From positions 1 to 5,706 of the forward strand of contig CAKQKT010000108.1 in assembly GCA_934249275.1 (NCBI GenBank): a stretch of 5,706 nucleotides of DNA. The letters run 5' to 3'. How positions within the stretch are numbered: the first letter of the stretch is position 1; each line of letters begins with the position of its first letter. A model generated the notes under the pieces. That model was given only the letters and a program-made list of their open reading frames with translations. It was not told the DNA's origin and searched no databases. This document shows, piece after piece, positions 1 through 5,706 of the stretch. The translations under genes and the position numbers were made by a program. The stretch is from an uncultured Sutterella sp. GTDB taxonomy: Bacteria > Pseudomonadota > Gammaproteobacteria > Burkholderiales > Burkholderiaceae_F.

Positions 1-12
1 GTCTACGCGCTC

Positions 13-1662
13 ATGCTCGAGGACTGGAAGGCACCCGCCTTCTCGAAGCCGCTTTCCGAAAAGGCCCTGATCATTCTGACCGCGCTCTGGTGGACCTTCG
101 TCTTCAATACGCCGTTTCTTCTTCGCGCCATCGGCCTCTCCAATCCGAATTTCGTCTGGTCCGGCCGTGTTATTGCCCTGCTCGCCTTCTTCGCAGCCGT
201 CATATTCCTGATTTCAACGGCGATTCTTGCGCTCGCGAGCGCCCTGCCGCGTCCCGTCCGCCGCACCGTGCTCCTTCTTCTCAACGTGAGCGGCGCCTGC
301 GTCTTCGCCGGCATTCTCTTTTACGGCATCACGTTTAATCCGGACATGGCCCGCAACATCATTGCGACCGATGCACACGAGGCCTCGACCTATCTCTCCG
401 CCCGCACGATCGCGCTCGCCATTGCCGCCGGCCTGCCGCCGATTCTTGCCGCTGCCGCGACCGAGATGGCGCCCGCCGGCCTCAAGCAGAGCGCCGTGCG
501 CACGGGCGCTACAGTGGTCTCAGTCGCCGCAGCCCTTGCCTGCATTGCACTCGGCTTCAGCGCCTTTTCAAGCACCATGCGCAACGACCGCTCGCTTCGC
601 TATCTGATCACGCCCGTCAACGTTCCGTACAGTCTTGCGGCCACGCTCGTGAAGGACTCTTCGCCCGATCAGGTCGTCAAGACCGTGGTCGACCCTAGCC
701 CCGAGCTTACCGTTGCCCTTAAGCGCCCGGCCGTTCTTCTCGTCGTCGTGGGCGAAACCACGCGCGCGCAAAACTGGGGCCTCAACGGCTACAAGCGCGA
801 CACGACGCCCGAGCTTCGGGCAGAAAACGTCATCAGCCACGGCTCCGTCGTCTCCTGCGGCACGAGCACCGACGTCTCGCTTCCGTGCATGATGAGCCGC
901 ATCGGCCGCAGCAACTACGACCGCGCCCGCATTCTTCAGGAGGAAGCACTTCCGTCTCTTCTCGCCCGAGCCGGCGCCAGAGTCGTCTGGGTCGACAATC
1001 AGAGCGGCTGCAAGGGCACATGCGCAAACACGCTAGTGCGCAAGCCCGACCCGAAGAACTCCGAGTGCGCCTCCGGCCGGTGCTTTGACGGCGTCCTCGT
1101 CGACGAGCTCAGGACCGATCTGGCCGACCTTCCCGCCGACCGTCCGACCGTGCTCTTTTATCATATGTACGGCGAACACGGCCCGCGCTACTTCGAGGAC
1201 TAGCCCAAGAGCGCCAAGGTCTGGCTTCCCGAATGCACCGACGCCGATCTGAGCGCCTGCTCGAATGAAAGCATCGTCAACGCCTACGACAACGCCGTTC
1301 GCTACACCGACAGCGTGCTCGCCGGCCTCTTGCGCGAACTCAAGGCCAGAACCGACATTGACGCAGGCTTCATCTACGTCTCCGACCACGGCGAAAGCCT
1401 GGGCGAGAACGGCGTCTACCTGCACGGCGCGCCGTACTTCATGAGCCCGGACGTTCAGAATCACGTGCCGATGGCCATATGGTTCTCGCCCGAATGGGGA
1501 CGCACGTTCGGCTTCGACCCGGCGAACCTCGCACGGGAGCCCGAAGGCGGCATTTCGCACGACAATCTCTACTCGACTGTTCTCGGCATCCTCGGCGTAA
1601 AGTCAACAACCTACTCGGCAAAATGGGACCTCACGGGCCGCAGCGACCTTGCCTCAAAATAA
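13..1662 (+). pseudogene. eptA: EptA/MCR-family lipid A phosphoethanolamine transferase, interrupted by in-frame TAG
   Basis: An inner-membrane enzyme that moves phosphoethanolamine from phosphatidylethanolamine to lipid A in the periplasm. The frame has 549 codons besides the final stop, the usual EptA length. Five membrane segments are seen near residues 18-38, 52-77, 85-108, 131-150 and 163-185. N115, T119 and E123 have the spacing of the substrate-binding N108/T112/E116 of MCR-1. The alkaline-phosphatase-like domain shows E248 (GETTR), the nucleophile T286 in SCGTST, H389 in EHGP, and D458-H459 in SDHGESLGENG, with H471 downstream. Cysteine pairs 282/292, 333/337, 352/357 and 408/416 suggest disulfides. 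Codon 397 is TAG, so the 396-residue product lacks D458 and H459 and should be inactive without readthrough. ATG 13 gives a typical N-terminus, but codons 1-12 are also open in frame and no ribosome site is visible, so the true start may lie upstream. Family call is confident; functional state is not. Confidence 0.9.
1201..1203 (+). other. In-frame amber stop inside eptA
   Basis: TAG lies between GAC (D396) and CCC (P398). The motif reads HGPRYFED, stop, PKSAKVW, where EptA relatives have a pattern like HGPAYYKRYPKEF, so the stop falls on a usually conserved tyrosine. TAC or TAT to TAG is a single-base change. The 152 codons after it have no further stop, keep the same C/G-ending codon use, and hold the conserved D458-H459 motif. 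This points to a very recent nonsense mutation, a base-call error, or suppression rather than an old pseudogene. Confidence 0.9.
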
Positions 1663-1680
1663 GGCTCGAAATGGCGTAAC

Positions 1681-1698
1681 ATGGGTCGCAGTACCCAT
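1681..1698. repeat. 6-bp inverted repeat just ahead of the response-regulator ribosome site
   Basis: ATGGGT (1681-1686) and ACCCAT (1693-1698) form a perfect 6-bp stem around a 6-base loop. The stem ends one base before the GAGGA Shine-Dalgarno site at 1700-1704. No T-run follows, so it does not look like an intrinsic terminator. It could be a small hairpin affecting translation of the regulator, an operator, or chance. Confidence 0.45.
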
Positions 1699-1710
1699 TG
1701 AGGAATCTTC

Positions 1711-2391
1711 ATGAGCATTCGAATTCTCGTCGTCGACGACAATCCCGACATTCTCGCCAACGTGCGCGACTTTCTGTCCATGAAGGACGGCTGGGCGCCC
1801 GAGACGGCATCCACAGGCCTTGAGGCGCTCGAGCGCATCGAGCGTTCGACCTACGATCTCGTCATTCTCGACATCGGGCTCCCCGACACCGACGGCATCA
1901 CGATCACGAAGAAGCTTCGCGCCGCCGGCCGCTCGGTGCCCATTCTCATGCTCACGGCGCGCGATACGATCGACGACCGCATCGAGGGCCTTACGAGCGG
2001 CGCCGACGACTATCTGATCAAGCCCTTTTCCCTTCGCGAGCTTGCCGCCCGCGTCGAGGCGCTTTTGCGCCGAAGCGGCGCCTCGTCGTCCGGCCGCCTT
2101 TCCGTGGGGCCCCTCACGCTTGACCTCAAGACCCTACGCGTCGAGCGTGAAGGCCGGGACATCCGCCTCAATCCGACGTGCCTCCAGATGCTGCGCGAGC
2201 TGATGCAGCAAAGTCCCGGCATCGTCTCGCGCAACCGTCTCGAAGCCGTCCTCTGGCAGGGCGAGCCGCCCGCCTCGGACAGCCTGCGCTCGAACCTCTA
2301 TCTGCTCCGCCAGGCGGTCGACAAGCCGTTCGAGCATTCGCTCATTCACACGCATCCGGGACTGGGCTGGTCCATTTCCAACCTCGACTGA
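1711..2391 (+). CDS. OmpR/PmrA-like two-component response regulator
   Basis: A cytoplasmic DNA-binding transcription regulator switched on by phosphorylation. Residues 1-120 are a receiver domain with the acidic pair D9-D10, phospho-acceptor D54 in VILDIGLPDTDG, the switch threonine T82 in LTAR, and K104 in IKPF. Residues 130-223 are a winged-helix domain of the OmpR/PhoB type, ending in the wing motif LIHTHPGLGW. The 226-residue length is normal for the family. ATG 1711 is chosen because GAGGA lies six bases upstream. The gene follows the phosphoethanolamine transferase by 48 bases and precedes the kinase by 21, so the three are probably co-transcribed. By analogy with PmrA/BasR it likely controls lipid A modification including eptA, but this role is inferred from position; a different envelope regulator of the same subfamily is possible. 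Confidence 0.95.
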   Translation: MSIRILVVDDNPDILANVRDFLSMKDGWAPETASTGLEALERIERSTYDLVILDIGLPDTDGITITKKLRAAGRSVPILMLTARDTIDDRIEGLTSGADDYLIKPFSLRELAARVEALLRRSGASSSGRLSVGPLTLDLKTLRVEREGRDIRLNPTCLQMLRELMQQSPGIVSRNRLEAVLWQGEPPASDSLRSNLYLLRQAVDKPFEHSLIHTHPGLGWSISNLD

Positions 2392-2412
2392 CCATTCCCG
2401 GCAGGAGCCGCC

Positions 2413-3747
2413 ATGTCTTCGCGCCAATCGCCTCCCAGAAGCCTGCCTCAGCGCATCATGCTGAGCTTTGCGTTGCTCGTCACCTTCGTTGCGGCGCTCT
2501 ACACCGTTGCGGTATCCCAATCAATCGAATTCACGGAGCGCGAGCTCATCACGGGCATTCTGTCGGACACGCTCGAGCGCGAAATCGAAACTCTCGAAGC
2601 AGGCAAGATTCCCCGCCTGCCTCACGACACGAAAATCTACGGCGCTGCACCGCTCGAGCCCCCGCCGGCATATCTGCGCGGCCTTCCCATGGGCTACAGC
2701 GAAGAAACCGAATCGGGCGACTTCTTCGTCTATGTCTCCACATGGAAAGGCGAACCCATCATCATCACCCGCGACCAGCTCGGCTTTGAAGACATGGAAC
2801 GCGCCTTCATGCGCATGACCATGCTGTCCGTGCTTCTGGTCTCCCTGCTTGGCCTGCTTGCCGGATGGGTTCTCTCGCGCAACATCATGAAGCCCGTCAA
2901 GGCGCTCTCCAACGAGGTGAAGAAGGCGAGCGCGTCCAGGAACTACGTCCCGCTCTCCGTCACCGTGACGAACGACGAGGTGGGCGAGCTTGCGCTCATC
3001 TGCGACGCCGCCATGAAGAGGCTCCACGAAAGCCTTCAGCGTGAAAAGGCCTTTACGGGCGACGTGAGCCATGAGCTCAGAACGCCGCTCACCGTCATCG
3101 AAACGAGCGCCGAACTCCTCTCCATGACGCCGCTCACGCCGGTTCAGGCCAGACAGGTCGAGCGCATCACGCGCGCCGCGAACGACATGCGCGAGCTGAC
3201 GGCGCTCTTTCTCTCTTTTGCCCGGCTTTCCAACGACACGACCGGCCCCGAACCCGATTCCGCATCCGGCATTCTGAAGACGGTCGCCGACACCTGGGAG
3301 CCCTTTGCGGCTGAAAAAGGACTCGAACTCGTTCTCCGGCAGGACGCCGCCTGCCCGGGCGCCTACTCGCCCGTCATGCTCGGCACCGTCGCAAACAACC
3401 TCGTCAAAAACGCCGTCACCTACACGAACACGGGCTGCGTCACGATCACTGAAACGTCCGAAGGCTTCGTCGTCACCGACACGGGACCGGGTCTGGCCGA
3501 AGGCGAAGCGGATCACATCTTCGAGCACGGCATGCGAGGAAGTTCGTCAGCAGCCGACGCCTCGGGCGCCGGGCTGGGGCTCTCCATTGTCAAGCGTATC
3601 TGCAGCCGCTCGGGCTGGACGGTCACGGCCGGCAAGGCCCCCGAAGGCGGCGCATCCTTCACGGTCCGCATAGCAAAAGCGGCCGACGTTGAACGCGCCG
3701 ACCGTCAGAACCTGAAGTCCCGGATAGCTGATCCATATTCGGCTTGA
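2413..3747 (+). CDS. Membrane sensor histidine kinase, PmrB/BasS-like by context
   Basis: An inner-membrane kinase that should phosphorylate D54 of the regulator encoded just upstream. It has 444 residues: membrane helix 1 near 15-34, a periplasmic sensor of about 100 residues (35-135), helix 2 near 136-155, a HAMP-like linker near 156-208, and a dimerisation domain with phospho-acceptor H220 in SHELRTP. The ATPase domain shows the N-box N329/N333, G1-box DTGPG (356-360), F-box IFEHGMRG (369-376) and G2-box GAGLG (385-389), so all catalytic motifs are present. The periplasmic part is acidic and holds three ExxE patterns (E39/E42, E59/E62, E97/E100), recalling the iron-binding ExxE of Salmonella PmrB, although such short motifs arise by chance. 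ATG 2413 is supported by AGGAG at 2403-2407. The signal it senses cannot be read from the sequence. Confidence 0.95.
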   Translation: MSSRQSPPRSLPQRIMLSFALLVTFVAALYTVAVSQSIEFTERELITGILSDTLEREIETLEAGKIPRLPHDTKIYGAAPLEPPPAYLRGLPMGYSEETESGDFFVYVSTWKGEPIIITRDQLGFEDMERAFMRMTMLSVLLVSLLGLLAGWVLSRNIMKPVKALSNEVKKASASRNYVPLSVTVTNDEVGELALICDAAMKRLHESLQREKAFTGDVSHELRTPLTVIETSAELLSMTPLTPVQARQVERITRAANDMRELTALFLSFARLSNDTTGPEPDSASGILKTVADTWEPFAAEKGLELVLRQDAACPGAYSPVMLGTVANNLVKNAVTYTNTGCVTITETSEGFVVTDTGPGLAEGEADHIFEHGMRGSSSAADASGAGLGLSIVKRICSRSGWTVTAGKAPEGGASFTVRIAKAADVERADRQNLKSRIADPYSA

Positions 3748-3863
3748 GATCAGGCAAAAGTCCGTCACTACCTCTTCGAACCGCCTGTGTTTATTGCCTC
3801 GCGACAAGCCGGCGATTTAAAAATGCTTCAAAAATAATCCCTATCGATATAAGTGGGATCATC
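3748..3863. other. Intergenic stretch after the kinase gene
   Basis: No gene or convincing terminator is visible here. GC falls sharply from about 3815, where A-rich sequence begins. ATCCC (3837-3841) and GGGAT (3855-3859) form a short inverted repeat around a TATAAG at 3848-3853, which may be the remains of an insertion-sequence promoter or end. This is the transition between the GC-rich operon and the lower-GC region. Confidence 0.5.
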
Positions 3864-4032
3864 ATGAAAGTGGTATTTCACAACTGATACCAATGCGAAA
3901 GGCTTCACGTACGTGCACGCGTACCAGACCAAATGGGATCCTGTGCGCAAGACTCCGCGTCGCAGCGCAAAGCGATATGTCGGCCGTTTGTTTGAAGACA
4001 GACGCGTGATTCCGAGCGAGGGGTTGATTTGC
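3864..4032 (+). pseudogene. Probable transposase N-terminal remnant (IS1634/IS4-like), frameshifted and truncated
   Basis: From 3868 the frame reads KWYFTTDTNAKGFTYVHAY, followed by a stretch with WDP, basic residues, YVGRL and VIPSEG. This general layout (aromatic start, NAKG-YTYV, WDP, VGRL) resembles the N-terminus of IS1634-type transposases as I recall them. The ATG at 3864-3866 is one base out of register: ATGAAAGTGG would give ATG AAG TGG TAT TTC, continuous with the frame, if one A were removed. In the frame as given, TGA occurs at 3865. After about residue 55 the similarity stops; the remaining codons to the stop at 4102 look unrelated, and the rest of the transposase is missing. The frame can be entered at GTG 3913 as a 63-codon open frame, which is unlikely to be a real gene. 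Family assignment is from memory and needs a database search. Confidence 0.5.
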
Positions 4033-4043
4033 ATAAACGTAAA

Positions 4044-4060
4044 GCAAAGTCCCGCTTTGC
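4044..4060. repeat. 6-bp inverted repeat
   Basis: GCAAAG (4044-4049) and CTTTGC (4055-4060) form a perfect stem with the 5-base loop TCCCG. There is no T-run after it. It lies between the transposase remnant and the ATPase promoter and might mark the break point of the remnant; the function is unknown. Confidence 0.4.
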
Positions 4061-4073
4061 ACGGCATGGTATC

Positions 4074-4086
4074 TACACAAAGTGTA
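4074..4086. promoter_or_regulatory. Small palindrome upstream of the ATPase promoter, possible operator
   Basis: TACACAAAGTGTA is a perfect 5-bp inverted repeat around AAA. It ends 22 bases before the TATAAT box at 4109-4114, so it sits at or just upstream of the expected -35 position. A dimeric repressor or activator site is plausible by position only. Confidence 0.3.
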
Positions 4087-4108
4087 AAGCGAGAGTTAAC
4101 ATGACTAG

Positions 4109-4114
4109 TATAAT
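4109..4114 (+). promoter_or_regulatory. Perfect -10 box, probable promoter of the ATPase gene
   Basis: TATAAT matches the sigma-70 -10 consensus in all six bases and lies 33 bases before the ATG at 4148, giving an expected leader of about 27 bases. No good TTGACA-like element lies 15-19 bases upstream (the sequence there is close to AAAGCG) and there is no TG extension. The promoter may therefore be weak or need an activator. Confidence 0.5.
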
Positions 4115-4147
4115 TCTGTTTGTTGAAGTCATTACTTTGCCTAAGCC

Positions 4148-5377
4148 ATGATTGAGAAGATTATTCCTCGCCCGCGATACATCCAGCAGCTAAAAACCTG
4201 GAGCGATTCCAAGCTAATCAAAATTGTCATGGGCCCCAGACGATGCGGCAAGTCTTTCCTTTTGCATTTGTATCGAGAAGAACTCAGAGCGTCTGGTGTA
4301 ACAGACGAACAGATGCTCGTCTATGACCTGACTCGGTTCGACAGTCTCAAGTTCCTTGATCCCTTGGTCCTCAATGAGGATATCCTCAAACGCAAGGCCA
4401 AAAATGGGAAAACATATCTTTTCATCGATGAAGTTCAGGAATGTCGCCAATTCGAACGCCTGCTGAGCAGTTTGGAGCAAGAGAACGATTTGGATATCTA
4501 TGTGACCGGCTCAAACGCTTACATGCTTTCAGGCGAGTTGATGACCTACCTGACGGGGAGGTACATCTCGATTGAAATGCTTCCCTTGTCGTTTGCGGAG
4601 TTCAGAGAAGCTGTTCAGGATGACCGTAATTCGGCAGACATGGATTTCAACCGATACCTCCAAATAGGTTCATACCCGGCGCTTGTACCCTATCGGAATG
4701 ACCCGCAGGCTATCGAACGGTATTATGAAATCCTGATTGACTCGATGATCTATAAAGATATTGGGCAACGGTTGAAAATGAGGGATCCGACGATCGTGAA
4801 ACGGCTGATCACCGTGTTGGCAACAACAATAGGCAGTTCGGTTTCCGTACGGCGAATTGCCAATACGTTGGCATCAGTGGACGGTCGTAAGGATGTTTCG
4901 GCTGTGACCGTTGGCAAATACCTAAACGCGTTGGCCGAATGCTACATGTTCGTCCAGGGCAAACGTTTCGATGTTCGCGGGAATGCCTCACTTGCCGGTT
5001 GGGAAAAATACTATTTGGCAGATCCGGGTATGCGTGATCATATTGCTGCTACATCGGTGCGTGATCTCGGCCATCTTCTAGAAAATGCGGTATTTTTGGA
5101 ACTCAAACGCCGACATCAGCAGGTATGGGTCGGAAAAGTCGAGGATACGGAGATTGATTTCGTTTGCCGAGACGGCCAGCAAACCTGCTACGTTCAAGTT
5201 GCAGCCTCAGTACTGGACGAGGAAACTCTTAAGCGCGAGTTGCGTCCGTTCACCAAGCTTCGCGATCGTTATCCGTGCTACCTTTTGACCCTTGATCGTT
5301 TTGGGGTAAGTCGAATTATCGATGGCATTAAGATCCTAAACGTTGTCGACTGGCTTCTGGCCGAGGACGAATTTTGA
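4148..5377 (+). CDS. AAA_14/DUF4143-type P-loop ATPase, role unknown
   Basis: A 409-residue protein with no signal peptide or membrane segment. Residues about 20-150 form the ATPase: Walker A GPRRCGKS (29-36, with K35 and S36), Walker B YLFIDE (D94, E95), sensor-1-like TGSN (120-123), and R138 in the LTGRY motif characteristic of the family. The C-terminal half matches the DUF4143 layout, with ENAVFLEL (E312), EIDFV (D337) and YVQVA (348-352). These occupy the positions of a PD-(D/E)xK nuclease fold, but the ExK lysine is absent. Such ATPases are common in bacteria and archaea, often strain-specific, and their function is not established. ATG 4148 is chosen because the N-terminus matches family members that begin shortly before the Walker A strand; the ribosome site is weak. 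GC is clearly lower than in the upstream operon, suggesting horizontal acquisition. No partner gene lies in the window. Confidence 0.9.
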   Translation: MIEKIIPRPRYIQQLKTWSDSKLIKIVMGPRRCGKSFLLHLYREELRASGVTDEQMLVYDLTRFDSLKFLDPLVLNEDILKRKAKNGKTYLFIDEVQECRQFERLLSSLEQENDLDIYVTGSNAYMLSGELMTYLTGRYISIEMLPLSFAEFREAVQDDRNSADMDFNRYLQIGSYPALVPYRNDPQAIERYYEILIDSMIYKDIGQRLKMRDPTIVKRLITVLATTIGSSVSVRRIANTLASVDGRKDVSAVTVGKYLNALAECYMFVQGKRFDVRGNASLAGWEKYYLADPGMRDHIAATSVRDLGHLLENAVFLELKRRHQQVWVGKVEDTEIDFVCRDGQQTCYVQVAASVLDEETLKRELRPFTKLRDRYPCYLLTLDRFGVSRIIDGIKILNVVDWLLAEDEF

Positions 5378-5468
5378 CGTTCTCTCCGACGTAAAGAACG
5401 GAGCTTAACGCCGCCATTGAGTAAAGCCTGCATCTGAGCTCCCGCATCGCCTCCGGCCAAGAAACCTT

Positions 5469-5491
5469 CACATCTTGCTTGACAAGATGTG
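5469..5491. repeat. Perfect 9-bp hairpin
   Basis: CACATCTTG (5469-5477) pairs perfectly with CAAGATGTG (5483-5491) around the loop CTTGA. A T-G wobble and a T-A pair outside it extend the stem to 11. There is no T-run on either strand after the stem, so it is not a standard terminator. It may be a protein-binding palindrome, a structured RNA element or part of a mobile-element end. Confidence 0.7.
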
Positions 5492-5510
5492 GATGGATTC
5501 AGCCGACATT

Positions 5511-5577
5511 GCAAGAAATCTCCGTTACGATCTACTAAAATCGGCCGAAATTCGTCGTTATAACGGAGAATTCTTGC
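5511..5577. repeat. Long near-perfect inverted repeat (16 of 17 pairs)
   Basis: The left arm 5511-5527 (GCAAGAAATCTCCGTTA) pairs with the right arm 5561-5577 (TAACGGAGAATTCTTGC) with one A-A mismatch (5518/5570). After a 3-base bulge (5558-5560), CGA (5528-5530) can also pair with TCG (5555-5557). The loop of about 24-33 bases contains the 8-bp palindrome TCGGCCGA (5541-5548). The arms are too long to be a likely chance match. Candidates are a structured RNA, a large operator, or a remnant of a mobile element; the sequence alone does not decide. Confidence 0.75.
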
Positions 5578-5706
5578 GATCGGTCTTTTCAGGCCTTCCT
5601 TATGCAGCCAACAAGAGCACTCCGACGCGAAAGAAGCGACTTAGCGGTTGTGCCCGCCTAGAAATGAGAGGCTTCATGGAGACCAGCGAGTAGACGAGAA
5701 AGCATC

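Larger units (their letters stand above)
5378..5706. other. Non-coding tail with hairpins, no convincing gene
   Basis: No well-supported gene is seen on either strand. Just after the ATPase stop, CTCCG (5384-5388) and CGGAG (5399-5403) could pair, competing with CGTTC (5378-5382) and GAACG (5396-5400); neither is followed by a T-run, so termination here would be weak. Two stronger inverted repeats follow and are listed separately. An open plus-strand frame from TTG 5475 (or ATG 5488) to a TAG at 5691 would encode about 67-72 basic residues. It lacks a ribosome site and any recognisable domain, and runs through both arms of the larger hairpin. Confidence 0.5.

Noticed and set aside
1033..1560. 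175-codon minus-strand frame across the eptA stop
   Set aside because: It is a mirror of the eptA frame with no recognisable motif; the plus-strand frame carries the catalytic residues.
1315..1662. Separate gene starting at GTG 1315
   Set aside because: It is the continuation of the eptA frame after the TAG and lacks a ribosome site; the fragment alone would have no membrane anchor or nucleophile.
1649..1682. Internal promoter before the regulator (TTGCCT and TAACAT)
   Set aside because: Both boxes are poor matches and the spacing is 22 bases, well outside the usual range.
2178..2789. 203-codon plus-strand frame bridging regulator and kinase
   Set aside because: It overlaps two well-supported genes in another frame, has a low-complexity composition rich in Arg, His, Ala and Ser, and shows no motif.
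2521..3528. 335-codon open frame on the minus strand
   Set aside because: It lies fully antisense to the kinase gene, whose motifs are all intact. Long antisense frames are common in GC-rich codons, and no domain is recognisable.
3751..3795. Intrinsic terminator after the kinase gene (CAGGC/GCCTG then TGTTTATT)
   Set aside because: The stem is only 5 bp with a 27-base loop and the T-run is broken.
3906..3915. 10-bp palindrome CACGTACGTG
   Set aside because: It lies inside the coding-like part of the transposase remnant; no reason to treat it as a regulatory site.
5479..5484. TTGACA consensus -35 box
   Set aside because: It falls in the loop and right arm of the 5469-5491 hairpin and no acceptable -10 box lies 16-18 bases downstream.
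5403..5577. Integron attC-like site
   Set aside because: GCTTAAC at 5403 fits one outer box, but no matching GTTRRRY box is found, and the strong inverted repeat has the GTTA and TAAC boxes in the opposite orientation.
5475..5693. Small basic protein downstream of the ATPase
   Set aside because: No ribosome site, no recognisable family, and it runs through both arms of a long inverted repeat; kept only as a note in the tail entry.

Overview
The window suggests a high-GC Gram-negative bacterium, most likely a betaproteobacterium of the Sutterella/Burkholderiales type. That is an inference from codon use and gene content; no rRNA or other marker gene is present. By eye, the left two thirds is about 60-67% GC with strongly C/G-ending codons. 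The right third, from about 3830, falls to roughly 45-55% GC.

Positions 1-3747 look like one plus-strand operon for lipid A modification and its control. It begins with an EptA/MCR-type phosphoethanolamine transferase (13-1662), then an OmpR-family response regulator (1711-2391), then a membrane sensor histidine kinase (2413-3747). Gaps between genes are 48 and 21 bases, and both regulator genes have clear Shine-Dalgarno sites. This matches the classic eptA-pmrA/pmrB (basRS) layout, in which the kinase senses the envelope state, the regulator drives transcription, and the transferase adds phosphoethanolamine to lipid A, lowering surface charge and polymyxin binding. The main anomaly is an in-frame TAG at codon 397 of the transferase. 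The frame stays open and conserved for another 152 codons, which hold the remaining metal ligands. As written, the enzyme is cut short unless the stop is read through or is a sequence error.

Positions 3748-4147 hold no intact gene. They contain a likely remnant of a transposase N-terminus with a one-base frameshift (3864 to about 4032), small inverted repeats, and a perfect TATAAT -10 box ahead of the next gene.

Positions 4148-5377 encode an AAA_14/DUF4143-type P-loop ATPase of unknown role. Its lower GC, the adjacent transposase remnant and the lack of functional partners suggest it was acquired horizontally.

Positions 5378-5706 have no convincing gene. They carry two notable inverted repeats: a perfect 9-bp hairpin at 5469-5491 and a 17-position near-perfect one at 5511-5577. 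These are the least explained structures in the window. No tRNA, rRNA, CRISPR array or complete insertion sequence was seen.
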